DNA of 64,000 bases, from the NCBI RefSeq assembly GCF_001427305.1, contig NZ_LMFZ01000004.1:178812-242811 (forward strand), written 5' to 3'. Positions 1-9,124 of the stretch are shown here, piece after piece. The stretch comes from Duganella sp. Root1480D1. GTDB lineage: Bacteria > Pseudomonadota > Gammaproteobacteria > Burkholderiales > Burkholderiaceae_D. Within the stretch, counting starts at the first letter, position 1. Every line of letters starts with the position of its first letter. The position numbers and the translations under genes are program-made. The notes under the pieces were generated by a model. That model saw nothing but the letters and a program-made list of their open reading frames with translations. It was not told the DNA's origin and made no database searches.

Positions 1-954
1 GGCCACGGCTATTTTTACGGCATCCTCGCCAGCAACGAGTTCGAGGAACCGATGCTGGACGAAGGCCTGAACCAGTACTGGAATACGCGCATGCTGGCCG
101 ACCTGGATCGCACGATCGGCGCCACGACGCCTTTCCTCAGCAAGCTCGGATTTGCGCCGCGCTTCGACGTCTGGCATGTCGAACGCGCCGTGAGTCCGCG
201 CGACGAGCCCGCCGACCCGCTGGGTGCCAGCGCATTCCATCGCCTGCAGGGCGTCGGCCCGGTGTATTCCCGCACCGCCACCGCCATGCACGACCTGGAA
301 GCCCAGTTGGGCAAGGAGGTGATGGGGCGCGCTTTCAAGGAATACTACCGCCGCTGGAAATTCCGCCACCCCAGCGTGGCCGACTTCCGCGAAGTATTGG
401 GTGAAGTCAGCGGCAACCGCGCAATGGTCGATCGCGTGTTTGCGCAGCAGGTGTACAGCGTGAACCGGGTCGATGACCGCATCGCCAAGTTCAGCAGCGC
501 AGAAGTGGTGCCGCTGCCGGGCGTGCAGGTGGAGAACGGCAAGCACGTGGAGCTGACGTCGGAACAGGCCGAGGAGCGCGAAGAGCAGCAGCGCAAGGCA
601 TGGAAGAAGGCGCACCCGAATGCCAAAGAAGGCGAAGGCCCCTTCCCCTACCACACCATGGTCACGGTGCGCCGCCGTGGCGCCGACGTGCCGCAAACCC
701 TGGTCGTCACCTTTGCCGACGGCAGCAAGGAAACCGTGCAATGGAGCGGTGAGGAGCGCTGGCAAACCTTCGAATGGACCAGGCCAGGCAAGGCCGTATC
801 GGCCGAAATCGACCCGGGCCGCAAGAACTACCTCGATGTCAACAAGCTCGACGACAGCCGCACCGTGAAGCGGGACGGCCGCGCCGCGCGCCGCTGGAGC
901 TTCGACTTCGCCGCCATCGTCCAGACCCTGATCTCCTTCATCGCTACCTTATGA
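1..954 (+). CDS. M1 family metallopeptidase, C-terminal part (5' end outside window)
   Basis: The frame is open from base 1, so the start lies outside the window. The visible 317 residues begin just before the segment DEGLNQYW. Its Glu matches the third zinc ligand that follows the HExxH helix in M1 aminopeptidases, so HExxH itself should lie just upstream. The rest is the helical C-terminal part of a large peptidase; the last residues (about 305-317) are hydrophobic. The stop overlaps the start of the next gene in an ATGA, so the two are probably translationally coupled. The M1 assignment rests on the zinc-ligand segment and general character and is fairly sure; substrate and location are unknown. 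Confidence 0.75.
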   Translation, partial: GHGYFYGILASNEFEEPMLDEGLNQYWNTRMLADLDRTIGATTPFLSKLGFAPRFDVWHVERAVSPRDEPADPLGASAFHRLQGVGPVYSRTATAMHDLEAQLGKEVMGRAFKEYYRRWKFRHPSVADFREVLGEVSGNRAMVDRVFAQQVYSVNRVDDRIAKFSSAEVVPLPGVQVENGKHVELTSEQAEEREEQQRKAWKKAHPNAKEGEGPFPYHTMVTVRRRGADVPQTLVVTFADGSKETVQWSGEERWQTFEWTRPGKAVSAEIDPGRKNYLDVNKLDDSRTVKRDGRAARRWSFDFAAIVQTLISFIATL

Positions 955-1811
955 AACTGACCGCCAACCTGAAAAACGCAAGCCGCGCCGCCCTGCAATG
1001 GCGGCTGCTGGTGATCTGGCTCGTTGCCGCACTGCTGCCTGCCCTGCTGGTCGCGGCGCCGATGTGGAGTTCACTGTCCGGCATCCTTGACCAGTCCATG
1101 CAGGCGCCGCAGCTGGCCAAGTCGCTGGATGTGCTGGCCCTGGCCGACATCATGGCTGAACTCAAGCGCAATAGCCTGTCGCTGCAGGCTGGCGGGATCG
1201 CAGCAGTGGTGCTTACCTTGCTACTGTCGCCCCTTCTCACCGGCGTGATCGTCACGGCCGGCCGGGCGGCGCAAACCGCCACTTTCCGCCAGCTGTTTGC
1301 CGGTGGCGTGAGCGAATACCCGCGCATGTTCCGCATGCTGTTGTGGGCCGTCGTTCCGCTTGGCGTGGCGCTGGCTGTCGCAGGGGCCGTGAGCGACGGC
1401 GTGCAGGGTCTTGCCGAGAAAGCCATCCTCGAATCGGCCGCCGACAACTGGGCGCTGTTTGCCAATGTGCTGGCGGTCCTGCTGATTGCCCTGGTCAACC
1501 TGACATTGGATGCCGGGCGTGCCCAATTGGCCATCGACCGCCGCCGCACTTCCGCCGTCAAGGCCTGGTGGTCGGGTCTCAAGTTGCTGTTGCGCCGCCC
1601 GGGCGCCATGCTCGGCAGCTATGTGCTGCTGACCGTGGCAGGCCTGCTGCTGGCAGGCCTGTTCGCGCTGGCGCGCTTTAACGTGGCCGGCAGTAATGGC
1701 TTGCTGCTGCTGGCCGGCTTCCTGCTGGCGCAGTTAGTGGTGCTGGCGATGGCGTGGATGCGTTCTGCGCGCCTGTTTGTGCTGATGTCGCTGTCAGCGG
1801 CGAATCGCTGA
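951..1811 (+). CDS. Multi-pass inner-membrane protein coupled to the M1 peptidase
   Basis: This 286-residue protein starts at the ATG inside the ATGA overlap with the peptidase gene; longer in-frame extensions only run through the peptidase coding sequence. Hydrophobic stretches near residues 20-42, 82-105, 120-145, 175-195, 220-245 and 250-275 suggest about six membrane segments. An Arg-rich loop (DRRRTS, about residues 196-201) should face the cytoplasm. I do not recognise a characterised family. The overlap suggests it works with the peptidase, for example as a membrane partner, but that is inference from position only. Confidence 0.7.
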   Translation: MKLTANLKNASRAALQWRLLVIWLVAALLPALLVAAPMWSSLSGILDQSMQAPQLAKSLDVLALADIMAELKRNSLSLQAGGIAAVVLTLLLSPLLTGVIVTAGRAAQTATFRQLFAGGVSEYPRMFRMLLWAVVPLGVALAVAGAVSDGVQGLAEKAILESAADNWALFANVLAVLLIALVNLTLDAGRAQLAIDRRRTSAVKAWWSGLKLLLRRPGAMLGSYVLLTVAGLLLAGLFALARFNVAGSNGLLLLAGFLLAQLVVLAMAWMRSARLFVLMSLSAANR

Positions 1812-1830
1812 CCGGAGTATATTGGTGGGC

Positions 1831-2619
1831 ATGACTACCTTGCCCACCTTCTTCCTCTCCCACGGCGGCGGCCCATGGCCCTGGATGCGTGACCAGTTCG
1901 GCAACGCTTACGACCAACTGGATGCATCGCTGCGCGATCTGCCGCGCCAGGCCGGCGGCAAGCCGCTGGCCCTGCTGGTCGTCACTGCGCATTGGGAGAG
2001 CCGCGACTTCCTGGTGTCGTCGTCGGCCAGGCCGCCAATGATCTACGACTACGGCGGCTTCCCGCCGCATACTTACCAGATCCAGTACCCTGCCCCTGGT
2101 TCGCCGCAATTGGCTGCACGCGTGGCCGGGCTGCTTGGCGGGCGCGCCCGCCTCGATCCGGAACGCGGCTTCGACCACGGCACCTTCAGTGCCATGTATC
2201 CCGCCTTTCCGCAAGCCGACGTGCCGATCGTGCAGCTCTCGCTGCGCCATGGGCTGGACCCGGCCGAACACCTGGAAATCGGCCGCCTGCTGCGGCCCTT
2301 GCGCGATGAAGGGATCCTGGTCGTCGGCAGCGGCCTGAGTTACCACAACCTGCGCGCGTTCAACGCCGCCGGCGCCGAGGCTTCGCGCGTGTTCGATGGC
2401 TGGCTGCGCGAGACCATGACGGCAGCGCCGGCCGAACGCACGGCACGCCTGCTGGAATGGGAGCGTGCACCGGCCGCGCGCATGGCGCACCCGCGTGAAG
2501 AACACTTGCTGCCCTTGATGGTGGCGGTGGGCGCGGCCGAGGATGCGGCCGCGGAGGTGGTGTATCACGAAGACCGCTTCATGGGGGCGCTGGCGGTCAG
2601 CAGCTTCAAGCTCGGTTAG
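1831..2619 (+). CDS. Class III extradiol ring-cleavage dioxygenase (LigB / YgiD-like)
   Basis: A 262-residue LigB-superfamily protein. Visible are the N-terminal LSHGGGPWPW segment with a likely metal-ligand His, VVTAHWES, GFDHGTFSAMYP and SGLSYHN, the conserved His and acidic positions of 4,5-DOPA-type dioxygenases. These enzymes use non-haem iron or zinc to open catechol rings in the cytosol; the substrate cannot be read here. The start is ambiguous: GGAG at 1814-1817 is better spaced for GTG 1825 than for ATG 1831, while the usual family N-terminus fits ATG 1831. The stop overlaps the convergent GTPase gene by four bases. Confidence 0.85.
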   Translation: MTTLPTFFLSHGGGPWPWMRDQFGNAYDQLDASLRDLPRQAGGKPLALLVVTAHWESRDFLVSSSARPPMIYDYGGFPPHTYQIQYPAPGSPQLAARVAGLLGGRARLDPERGFDHGTFSAMYPAFPQADVPIVQLSLRHGLDPAEHLEIGRLLRPLRDEGILVVGSGLSYHNLRAFNAAGAEASRVFDGWLRETMTAAPAERTARLLEWERAPAARMAHPREEHLLPLMVAVGAAEDAAAEVVYHEDRFMGALAVSSFKLG

Positions 2620-3563
2620 GTACCGCGCTTGCCCTTCATGCGCTCGGCCTCTTTCTCGGCAGCCTTGCGCTCCGCCTCTTCCGCCTTGACGCGCTCCGCT
2701 TCCGCGTGGATGGCCAGCGCCTCGGCGCGGGTCGCCGGGGTTTCCAGCGAAATGCGGCCCAGCGCGCCGCTGCGGTAATCCTGCAGCAGCATGTGCGACG
2801 CCTTCTCGAAGTCCCAGTCGCCGCCGCGCAGGCGATAGCTGCGCAGCTGCGCCACGCGCTCGATCAGCGCCACGCCGTCCATGGCCGACACCTCGGCCTT
2901 GTAGCGCGCCTTCAGCAATTCCGGATAGCGCTTCAGCAGTTCCTCCGCCAGCCACACCGCCACTTCTTCCTCGATCAGCGCGTTGGCGCCGATCGCGTGC
3001 GAGGCCGCCAGCGCCATGCCGTCGGACGGCATCTCGATCTTCGGCCACAGCAGGCCCGGGGTATCGATCAGCACCGTCTCCAGGTCGAGGTAGATCTTCT
3101 GCTGCTGCTTGGTGACTGCCGGCTCGTCGCCCACTTTCGCCACGCGGCGCTTGAGCAGCGCATTCATCAGGGTCGACTTGCCGACGTTGGGAATCCCCAT
3201 GATCATCATGCGCAGCGGCTTGATCGGCTCATTGCGGTGCGGCGCCAGCTTGCGCGCCTTGGCAATCACCTTGGCCACGTCGGACGGCTTCTTGGTGGTC
3301 ATCGCGTAAGCGGTGACGGTCTTGTCCTGTTCGAAGTGGCGGATCCAGGCCGCGGTGGCATCCGGATCGGCCAGGTCGATCTTGTTCAGGATCTTCAGGC
3401 AAGGGCGCTGGCGGAACTTGCGCAATTCGTCCACCAGCGGATTGCAGCTTGCCGCAGGCAGGCGCGCGTCAACCACTTCGATGACGACATCGACATCGGC
3501 CATCTGTTCCGCCGCCTTTTTCTTGGCGGCGTTCATATGCCCGGGGAACCATTGGATAGACAT
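2616..3563 (-). CDS. ylqF: Ribosome biogenesis GTPase YlqF/RbgA
   Basis: A 315-residue circularly permuted GTPase. The G4 motif NKID (about residues 59-62) comes before the G1 P-loop GIPNVGKST (about 122-130) and G3 DTPG (about 164-167), the order that defines the YlqF/RbgA group. It begins with MSIQWFPGHM, the standard start of the family. Family members bind the large ribosomal subunit late in assembly. The C-terminal 40 residues are a Glu/Lys/Ala-rich charged tail, probably a helix or coiled coil. The gene is convergent with the dioxygenase gene and stands alone. Confidence 0.93.
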   Translation of the reverse strand: MSIQWFPGHMNAAKKKAAEQMADVDVVIEVVDARLPAASCNPLVDELRKFRQRPCLKILNKIDLADPDATAAWIRHFEQDKTVTAYAMTTKKPSDVAKVIAKARKLAPHRNEPIKPLRMMIMGIPNVGKSTLMNALLKRRVAKVGDEPAVTKQQQKIYLDLETVLIDTPGLLWPKIEMPSDGMALAASHAIGANALIEEEVAVWLAEELLKRYPELLKARYKAEVSAMDGVALIERVAQLRSYRLRGGDWDFEKASHMLLQDYRSGALGRISLETPATRAEALAIHAEAERVKAEEAERKAAEKEAERMKGKRGT

Positions 3564-3600
3564 GCTCTTGCCTTACGAATCGAATGAACAATCCGCCATT

Positions 3601-4203
3601 TTACCTCAAGACCACCCTGCCGAACGAGGTGTCGGTGCGGGCGCCGCTGGCCTTGGGCGAGATGCCGAAACGACAAGTTTGCAGCCAGTTCACCGCATCG
3701 CGCACCACGGCGGCATCGAAATGCGCCGCTTCCGGCACGATGCGCCGGGCCTTGCCTTCGGCGTCGACCAGGAAGCGCAGCTTGATGGAAGCGCGGCCAT
3801 CGGGCCGCTGGTCCAGGTTGTCGTAGCGCAGGAAGCGCTGCGACGGGCCGCAACTGCCAGGCAGCAGCATGGGCCGCAACGGCGCCGGGCCTTCCAGCGT
3901 CCACGCATACTGCAGCGGGAACACCGTCCCATCGCGTGCCGCGGCCAGCCCGGGCTTGAAGCGGCAGCGCGCCAGGCCGGCCAGCGCCGCCTGGTCCAGG
4001 ATGGTCCAGCCGCTGCCCTGCTTCACTTCCGCGTTGCGCACCGCTCCATCGGCGCCGACCTGGAATTGCAGCGCGGTGCTGCCTTCGATTTCGTAGCGCA
4101 CGGCTTCGCGCGGCCACTCGGGCAGCGTGCAACTGGCCGGCGTGGCCAGCGACTCATAGGGAAAGGCGCTGGCACCGGCCAGCGCAAGCAGCAACGACAG
4201 CAT
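3601..4203 (-). CDS. Secreted protein with TonB C-terminal-like repeats
   Basis: This 200-residue protein has a short hydrophobic N-terminus (MLSLLLALAGASAF) that reads as a signal peptide. It is followed by two TonB-C-like units. The first has the pattern WPREAVRYEIEGSTALQFQV with a CRFKPG end near residue 80; the second, SIKLRFLVDAEGKARRIV with TCRFG, is near residues 140-180. Such domains occur in periplasmic energy-transducer-like proteins, but there is no long TM anchor or Pro-rich linker here, so it is not a canonical TonB. Its ATG lies one base after the stop of the deacetylase-like gene, so the two are co-transcribed. Confidence 0.7.
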   Translation of the reverse strand: MLSLLLALAGASAFPYESLATPASCTLPEWPREAVRYEIEGSTALQFQVGADGAVRNAEVKQGSGWTILDQAALAGLARCRFKPGLAAARDGTVFPLQYAWTLEGPAPLRPMLLPGSCGPSQRFLRYDNLDQRPDGRASIKLRFLVDAEGKARRIVPEAAHFDAAVVRDAVNWLQTCRFGISPKASGARTDTSFGRVVLR

Positions 4204-4204
4204 C

Positions 4205-5131
4205 TCAGATCTCGGCCAGGGCCTTCACATGGGCGACCACGCTGCGGCCCAGGGCCGACAGGTTGTAGCCGCCTTCCAGGCAGCTCACGATGCGGCCTTG
4301 CGCGTGCTGGCGCGCGACCTCCATCACCTGCTGCGTCATCCATGCATAATCCGCCTCCACCAGCCCCATGCCGCCCAGGTCGTCCTCGCGGTGGGCGTCG
4401 AAGCCGGCGGAGATGAAGATCATCTGCGGCTTGAACGCATGCAGCGCCGGCAGCCACTTCTCCTGCACCAGCGCGCGCACGGTATCGCCCCTGGAGCCGG
4501 CCGGCACCGGCACGTTGACGCGGTTTGGCGTCTCCGGCAGCACTTCGCAATACGGATAGAACGGGTGCTGGAAGAAGCTCACCATCAGCGCGCGCGGCTC
4601 ATTGAGCAGCGCTTCTTCAGTGCCGTTGCCGTGATGGACGTCGAAGTCCACCACAGCCACGCGTTCCAGGCCGCGCACGTCAAGGGCGTGCCTGACGGCG
4701 ATTGCCACATTATTGAACAGGCAGAAGCCCATCGGTTCGATCGGCCGCGCATGGTGGCCTGGCGGGCGCACTGCGCAGAAAGCGTTATCGATCTCGCGGT
4801 CGATCACCGCATCGGTGGCCGCAATCGCAGCGCCAGCCGCACGCCGCGCCGCATTCCAGCTATGCGCGTTGAGCGAGGTGTCGCCGTCGATCGGGTAGTA
4901 GTCGCCTGCAGCCGGCAGGTGGTCGCGCACGATGGCGATGGCATTGGCGGTATGGTTGCGCGCGATCGAAGCTTCGTCGGCCAGCGGCGCGTCGCGGTGT
5001 TCCAGCAGGTCGTCGATGTGGGCGTTGATCAACTGGTCGGCAATGGCTTGCAGTCGCGCCGGGCATTCGGGATGCCAGTCCCCCATTTCGTGGCGCTGGC
5101 AGTCGGGATGGCTGTAAATTGCTGTGCTCAT
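4205..5131 (-). CDS. Histone deacetylase family hydrolase (AcuC/AphA-like)
   Basis: A 308-residue arginase/deacetylase-fold enzyme. Signature segments visible in order are HPECPARL near residue 20, RPPGHHA about 130-136 (tandem catalytic His), FNNVAIA, VDFDVHHGNGTEE about 165-178 (zinc-binding Asp and His), FISAGFDAHREDDLGG and EGGYN near the end. These match the catalytic set of class II-like bacterial deacetylases acting on acetyl-lysine or acetylpolyamines. The start MSTAIYSHPDC is chosen because upstream sequence is low-quality coding that runs toward the divergent moxR gene. It shares a transcript with the TonB-C protein downstream. Confidence 0.9.
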   Translation of the reverse strand: MSTAIYSHPDCQRHEMGDWHPECPARLQAIADQLINAHIDDLLEHRDAPLADEASIARNHTANAIAIVRDHLPAAGDYYPIDGDTSLNAHSWNAARRAAGAAIAATDAVIDREIDNAFCAVRPPGHHARPIEPMGFCLFNNVAIAVRHALDVRGLERVAVVDFDVHHGNGTEEALLNEPRALMVSFFQHPFYPYCEVLPETPNRVNVPVPAGSRGDTVRALVQEKWLPALHAFKPQMIFISAGFDAHREDDLGGMGLVEADYAWMTQQVMEVARQHAQGRIVSCLEGGYNLSALGRSVVAHVKALAEI

Positions 5132-5204
5132 GAATCGCGTTCTCGCATAGAATGCGAGTAATCTACCATGCGGCGGCAGGTCCACCAAACCACGTACCAA
5201 AACC

Positions 5205-6125
5205 ATGTATACCAAATTACACGCCGTAGCACGCCAGGTCGGCCAGGTCATCGTCGGCAAGGAGTTGCAAGTGCGCCAGTCGCTGACCTGCCTGCTGGCC
5301 GGCGGCCACCTGCTATTGGAAGACCTGCCGGGCGTCGGCAAAACCACGCTGTCGCATGCCCTGGCGCTGTCGCTGGGCCTGCAGTTCAACCGCATCCAGT
5401 TCACCAGCGACCTGCTGCCGGCCGACGTGGCCGGCGTTTCGATCTATGAACGCGAGCTGAACGCCTTCAGCTTCCACCCCGGCCCGATCTTCACGCAAGT
5501 GCTGCTGGCCGACGAAATCAACCGCGCCACGCCGAAGACCCAATCCGGCCTGCTGGAAGCGATGGAAGAGCGCCAGGTCTCGGCCGACGGCGTGACCCGC
5601 CCGCTGCCCGAGCCGTTCTTCGTGATCGCGACGCAGAACCCGACCCACCAGGTCGGCACCTTTCCGCTGCCGGAATCGCAGCTCGACCGCTTCCTGATGT
5701 GCATCTCGCTCGGCTATCCCGACGCGGCCGCCGAGCGCGCGCTGCTGATGGGCGAGGACCGCCGCCAGATCCTCAAGCACCTGGCGCCGGCCATGACGCC
5801 GGCCGAACTGTTCGCCGCGCAGCAGTCGCTGCGCCAGATCCACGCCGCGCCGGCGCTGATCGATTACGTGCAAGCGCTGGCGCAGGCATCGCGCCAGAAC
5901 GGCTTCTTTGCCGAAGGACTGAGCCCGCGCGCCGCGCTGGCCTTGCTGCAGGCTGCGCGTGCCTGGGCCGCATTGGAAGGGCGCGACCACGTCATGCCGG
6001 AAGACGTGCAGGCCGTGCTGGTGCCGGTGTGTGCGCACCGTTTGCGCCCGCTCAAGTCTTCGCACGGCACTGCGCTGGCCAGCCGCGACCTGGTGCTGCA
6101 ACTGCAAAAGTCGGTACCGGTATAA
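5205..6125 (+). CDS. MoxR family AAA+ ATPase
   Basis: A 306-residue AAA_3-type ATPase. The Walker A motif PGVGKTT lies near residues 43-50, Walker B LLADEINRA near 102-110, followed by ATQNPTHQVGTFPLPESQLDRF, the sensor-1 region characteristic of MoxR proteins. MoxR ATPases act as chaperones that assemble or activate partners, typically von Willebrand or DUF58 proteins. Here a DUF58 gene follows after three bases, then a membrane transglutaminase and a lytic transglycosylase, all on one strand. The role in the envelope is inferred from these neighbours. The gene is divergent from the deacetylase gene across 73 bp. Confidence 0.93.
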   Translation: MYTKLHAVARQVGQVIVGKELQVRQSLTCLLAGGHLLLEDLPGVGKTTLSHALALSLGLQFNRIQFTSDLLPADVAGVSIYERELNAFSFHPGPIFTQVLLADEINRATPKTQSGLLEAMEERQVSADGVTRPLPEPFFVIATQNPTHQVGTFPLPESQLDRFLMCISLGYPDAAAERALLMGEDRRQILKHLAPAMTPAELFAAQQSLRQIHAAPALIDYVQALAQASRQNGFFAEGLSPRAALALLQAARAWAALEGRDHVMPEDVQAVLVPVCAHRLRPLKSSHGTALASRDLVLQLQKSVPV

Positions 6126-6128
6126 GCC

Positions 6129-7109
6129 ATGCTTGCTCCAGCAAGGAGAATGCTTGACCGCTGGCTGTTCCAGCTGAAGGAAAAGGAGCCGGGCGAGGTG
6201 CAGCTCGTGATGCGCCGCGTCTTCATCCTGCCGACCAGGCCAGGCCTGGCCTTTGTCGGCCTGCTGCTGATCATGCTGATCGGTTCCGTCAACTACAACC
6301 TTGGCCTTGGCTTCGTGCTGACCTTTTTCACCGGGTCCTGTGCCATCGTCGACATGTACATGACGGCCAAGAACCTGGCCTTCCTGCACCTGGCGCCTGG
6401 CCGCGCGCAGCCGGTGTTTGCCGGCGACGAAGCCCAGTTCGAACTGCATGTGCGCAACAGCACGCCGCGCAGCCGCTACGCCATCTGGCTCGGCTTCCAG
6501 GACGAAGGCGAGCCGCGCCAGGCCGTCGACGTGGAGGCCAGGGGCAGTGCCGCGGTGGTGCTGTCGCGCCCTACCACGCAGCGCGGCTGGCTGCCGGCGC
6601 CGCGCGTGCGCCTGTTCACCCGCTTCCCGCTTGGCCTGTTCGGCGCCTGGTCGTATTGGCAGCCGGACCTGAAAGTGCTGGCCTATCCGCAGCCGGAAGT
6701 GGCGGCGCCACCCCTGCCCACCACCGGCGCCGCGAGCGAGGATGGCTACGGCACCGTGGGCCTGGATAATTTCTCCGGCATCCGCAGCTACCAGCCGGGC
6801 GACCCGATGCGCCACCTGGCCTGGCGCCAGATCGCGCGCCTGCACCCGGCCGACGGCGGCAACCTGGTGAGCAAGCATTTCGAAGGCGGCGCGGTGTCCG
6901 ACCTGCTGCTCGACCTGGAGGCGCTGCCGCCGCTGCTCGATATGGAAGTGCGCCTGTCGCGGCTCACGGCCTGGGTGCTGGAAGCGGAGCGGCGCGCCCT
7001 GCCCTATGCCCTCCATATCGGCCGCCGCGAAATCGCGCAAGGCCTGGGTGAAGCGCATTGCGCCAACTGCCTGCGCGCGCTGGCCCTGTACGGCAAGGAG
7101 GGCGCATGA
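6129..7109 (+). CDS. DUF58 domain protein, membrane anchored
   Basis: A 326-residue protein with two N-terminal membrane segments (about residues 38-57 and 59-80). A cytosolic or periplasmic domain follows, ending in the DUF58 signature IRSYQPGDPMRHLAWRQ near residues 217-233. DUF58 proteins are the usual partners of MoxR ATPases. The start ATG 6129 lies three bases after the moxR stop; an in-frame ATG at 6150 is an alternative and would remove seven residues. The stop overlaps the next gene in ATGA. Molecular function is not established. Confidence 0.88.
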   Translation: MLAPARRMLDRWLFQLKEKEPGEVQLVMRRVFILPTRPGLAFVGLLLIMLIGSVNYNLGLGFVLTFFTGSCAIVDMYMTAKNLAFLHLAPGRAQPVFAGDEAQFELHVRNSTPRSRYAIWLGFQDEGEPRQAVDVEARGSAAVVLSRPTTQRGWLPAPRVRLFTRFPLGLFGAWSYWQPDLKVLAYPQPEVAAPPLPTTGAASEDGYGTVGLDNFSGIRSYQPGDPMRHLAWRQIARLHPADGGNLVSKHFEGGAVSDLLLDLEALPPLLDMEVRLSRLTAWVLEAERRALPYALHIGRREIAQGLGEAHCANCLRALALYGKEGA

Positions 7110-9124
7110 TCGCCCGCCTGGCCGGCATCGCCAGCCGCCTGACGCGCGACAAGGCCGATACCCTGCTGCTCGTGCTGGCGGCCTTGATGGTACTGGCGCC
7201 CCACTTCGGCCACCTGCCGTTGTGGACTTCGGCCACGGTCTGCCTGACCCTCGGCTGGCGCGGCGCCATTACCCTGCGCGGCAGCCGCCTGCCGCCAATG
7301 TGGCTGCTGCTGCCGGTATCGGTGCTGGCGATGGGCGGCGTCTACCTGACCTACCGCACCCTGCTCGGACGCGAAGCGGGCGTCACCATGCTGGCCCTGC
7401 TGCTTACCTTCAAGCTGCTGGAAATGCACGCGCGGCGCGACCTGTTCGTGGTGATCTTCCTCAGCTTCTTCCTGCTGCTGACGAACTTCTTCTACTCGCA
7501 ATCGATCCTCACCGCGCTGGTGATGATCGCCACCATCATCGCGCTGCTGTCGGCGCAGATCACCTTCCAGTTCACCGCTGCCGTGCCGCCGCTGGCCGTG
7601 CGGCTGAAACTGGCCGCCCGCATCTTCCTGGTCGCAGCGCCGCTGGGCGTGCTGCTGTTTGTCGGCTTCCCGCGCATCCAGGGACCGCTGTGGGGCCTGC
7701 CGGGCGATGCCGGCGGCAAGAGCGGCATGGCCGATACGATGTCGCCGGGCTCCATGACCAGCCTGGCGCTGTCGGAAGAAGTGGCATTCCGCGCCCGCTT
7801 CGATGGCGCCGCGCCGCCGCAGCAACAGCTTTACTGGCGCGGCCCGGTGCTGAGCCACTACGATGGCCGCGCCTGGACCCGCATCGGCCTGACCTTGTAT
7901 CCGATCGCCGAGCTGCGCCTGGCCCGGCAACTGGACTTGAAAAACCCCGCCTATTCCTATGAGGTGACGCTGGAGCCGGGGCGGCGCCAGTTCCTGTTCA
8001 TGCTGGAGCTCAGCGAACCGGGAGCGCGGGCCGACGGCGCCGAAGTTTCGTACACAAGCGAGCTGGAACAACTGGTGCAGGCCGGCAGCGACAAGCGCCT
8101 GCGCTACAGTTCCGTGGCACACCCGGCTTACCTGGCACAGCCAGGCCTGGCGCCGCAAGCGTTGGAACGCTGGCTGCAGCTCCCGCAGGGATTCAATCCG
8201 CGCACGCTGCGCTTTGCCGCGCAAATACAGGCCCTGCGCGCCGTCGGCGGCGACGATGCCGCCATCGCCGCCGTGCTGGACATGTTCCGCAAAGGCTTTG
8301 AATACACGCTGGAGCCAGGCCAGCTTGGCCGCGATGAAATCGACGAATTCCTGTTCGATACGCGCAAGGGTTTCTGCGAACACTATTCCGGCGCCTTCGT
8401 TTATGTGATGCGCGCGGCCGGCTTGCCGGCGCGCGTGGTGAATGGCTACCAGGGCGGCGAACTGAATCCGGTCGACGGCTATTACACGGTGCGCCAGTCC
8501 GATGCCCATGCCTGGGCCGAAGTCTGGCTCGGCCCCCAGCGCGGCTGGACGCGCTTCGACCCGACCGCCGCCGTCGCGCCGGAGCGCATCCGCAGCAGCC
8601 TGGCGCAGGCCTTACCGCAATCAGCGCCTTTCGGTTTGCAAGGCTTGGCCGACCTGGCGCGCGACCAGAACTCCTGGCTGGCGAAGCTGCGTTTTGGCGC
8701 CAGCGCGATGAATAATGCTTGGAATCAATGGATCCTCGATTACAATCCAAACAGGCAGCAAGATTTCCTCAAAGAACTGGCCGCCTCCTTTGGCGACTGG
8801 CGCCTGCTGGCGGGCCTGGCCCTGTGCGCCGCACTGGCGCTGCTGGTGAAATACCGCCGCACCGGGCGCGCGCGCGATCCGGTCGATGCGGCCTACCTCG
8901 CCTTCTGCCGCCAGCTGCTGCGGCATGGCGTGGACAAGGCGCCGGACGAAGGCCCGCTGGCCCTGGCCCAACGCGTGCGGCAATCGAACCTGCCGCGCGA
9001 GAAAATAGCTGCCATGACAGGATTCCTGGAGCTGTATGGCGCGCTCAAATATGGGCCACCGGCAGCGCAACGAGACAATGAGCCGCTCGCACGGCTGAAC
9101 AGTTTGCTGAAACAATCCCGATGA
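7106..9124 (+). CDS. TgpA-like membrane transglutaminase (DUF3488 / DUF4129)
   Basis: This 672-residue protein begins with five to six membrane segments in the first 190 residues (DUF3488 type). A periplasmic transglutaminase core follows: catalytic Cys in KGFCEHYSGAF (about 424-434), His in SDAHAWAEVW (about 462-471) and Asp in RFDPTAA. One more membrane helix (about 565-585) precedes a C-terminal DUF4129-like cytosolic tail. Pseudomonas TgpA of this build is an essential periplasmic transglutaminase thought to act at the envelope. ATG 7106 sits in an ATGA overlap with the DUF58 gene, and its own stop overlaps mltB the same way. Confidence 0.9.
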   Translation: MIARLAGIASRLTRDKADTLLLVLAALMVLAPHFGHLPLWTSATVCLTLGWRGAITLRGSRLPPMWLLLPVSVLAMGGVYLTYRTLLGREAGVTMLALLLTFKLLEMHARRDLFVVIFLSFFLLLTNFFYSQSILTALVMIATIIALLSAQITFQFTAAVPPLAVRLKLAARIFLVAAPLGVLLFVGFPRIQGPLWGLPGDAGGKSGMADTMSPGSMTSLALSEEVAFRARFDGAAPPQQQLYWRGPVLSHYDGRAWTRIGLTLYPIAELRLARQLDLKNPAYSYEVTLEPGRRQFLFMLELSEPGARADGAEVSYTSELEQLVQAGSDKRLRYSSVAHPAYLAQPGLAPQALERWLQLPQGFNPRTLRFAAQIQALRAVGGDDAAIAAVLDMFRKGFEYTLEPGQLGRDEIDEFLFDTRKGFCEHYSGAFVYVMRAAGLPARVVNGYQGGELNPVDGYYTVRQSDAHAWAEVWLGPQRGWTRFDPTAAVAPERIRSSLAQALPQSAPFGLQGLADLARDQNSWLAKLRFGASAMNNAWNQWILDYNPNRQQDFLKELAASFGDWRLLAGLALCAALALLVKYRRTGRARDPVDAAYLAFCRQLLRHGVDKAPDEGPLALAQRVRQSNLPREKIAAMTGFLELYGALKYGPPAAQRDNEPLARLNSLLKQSR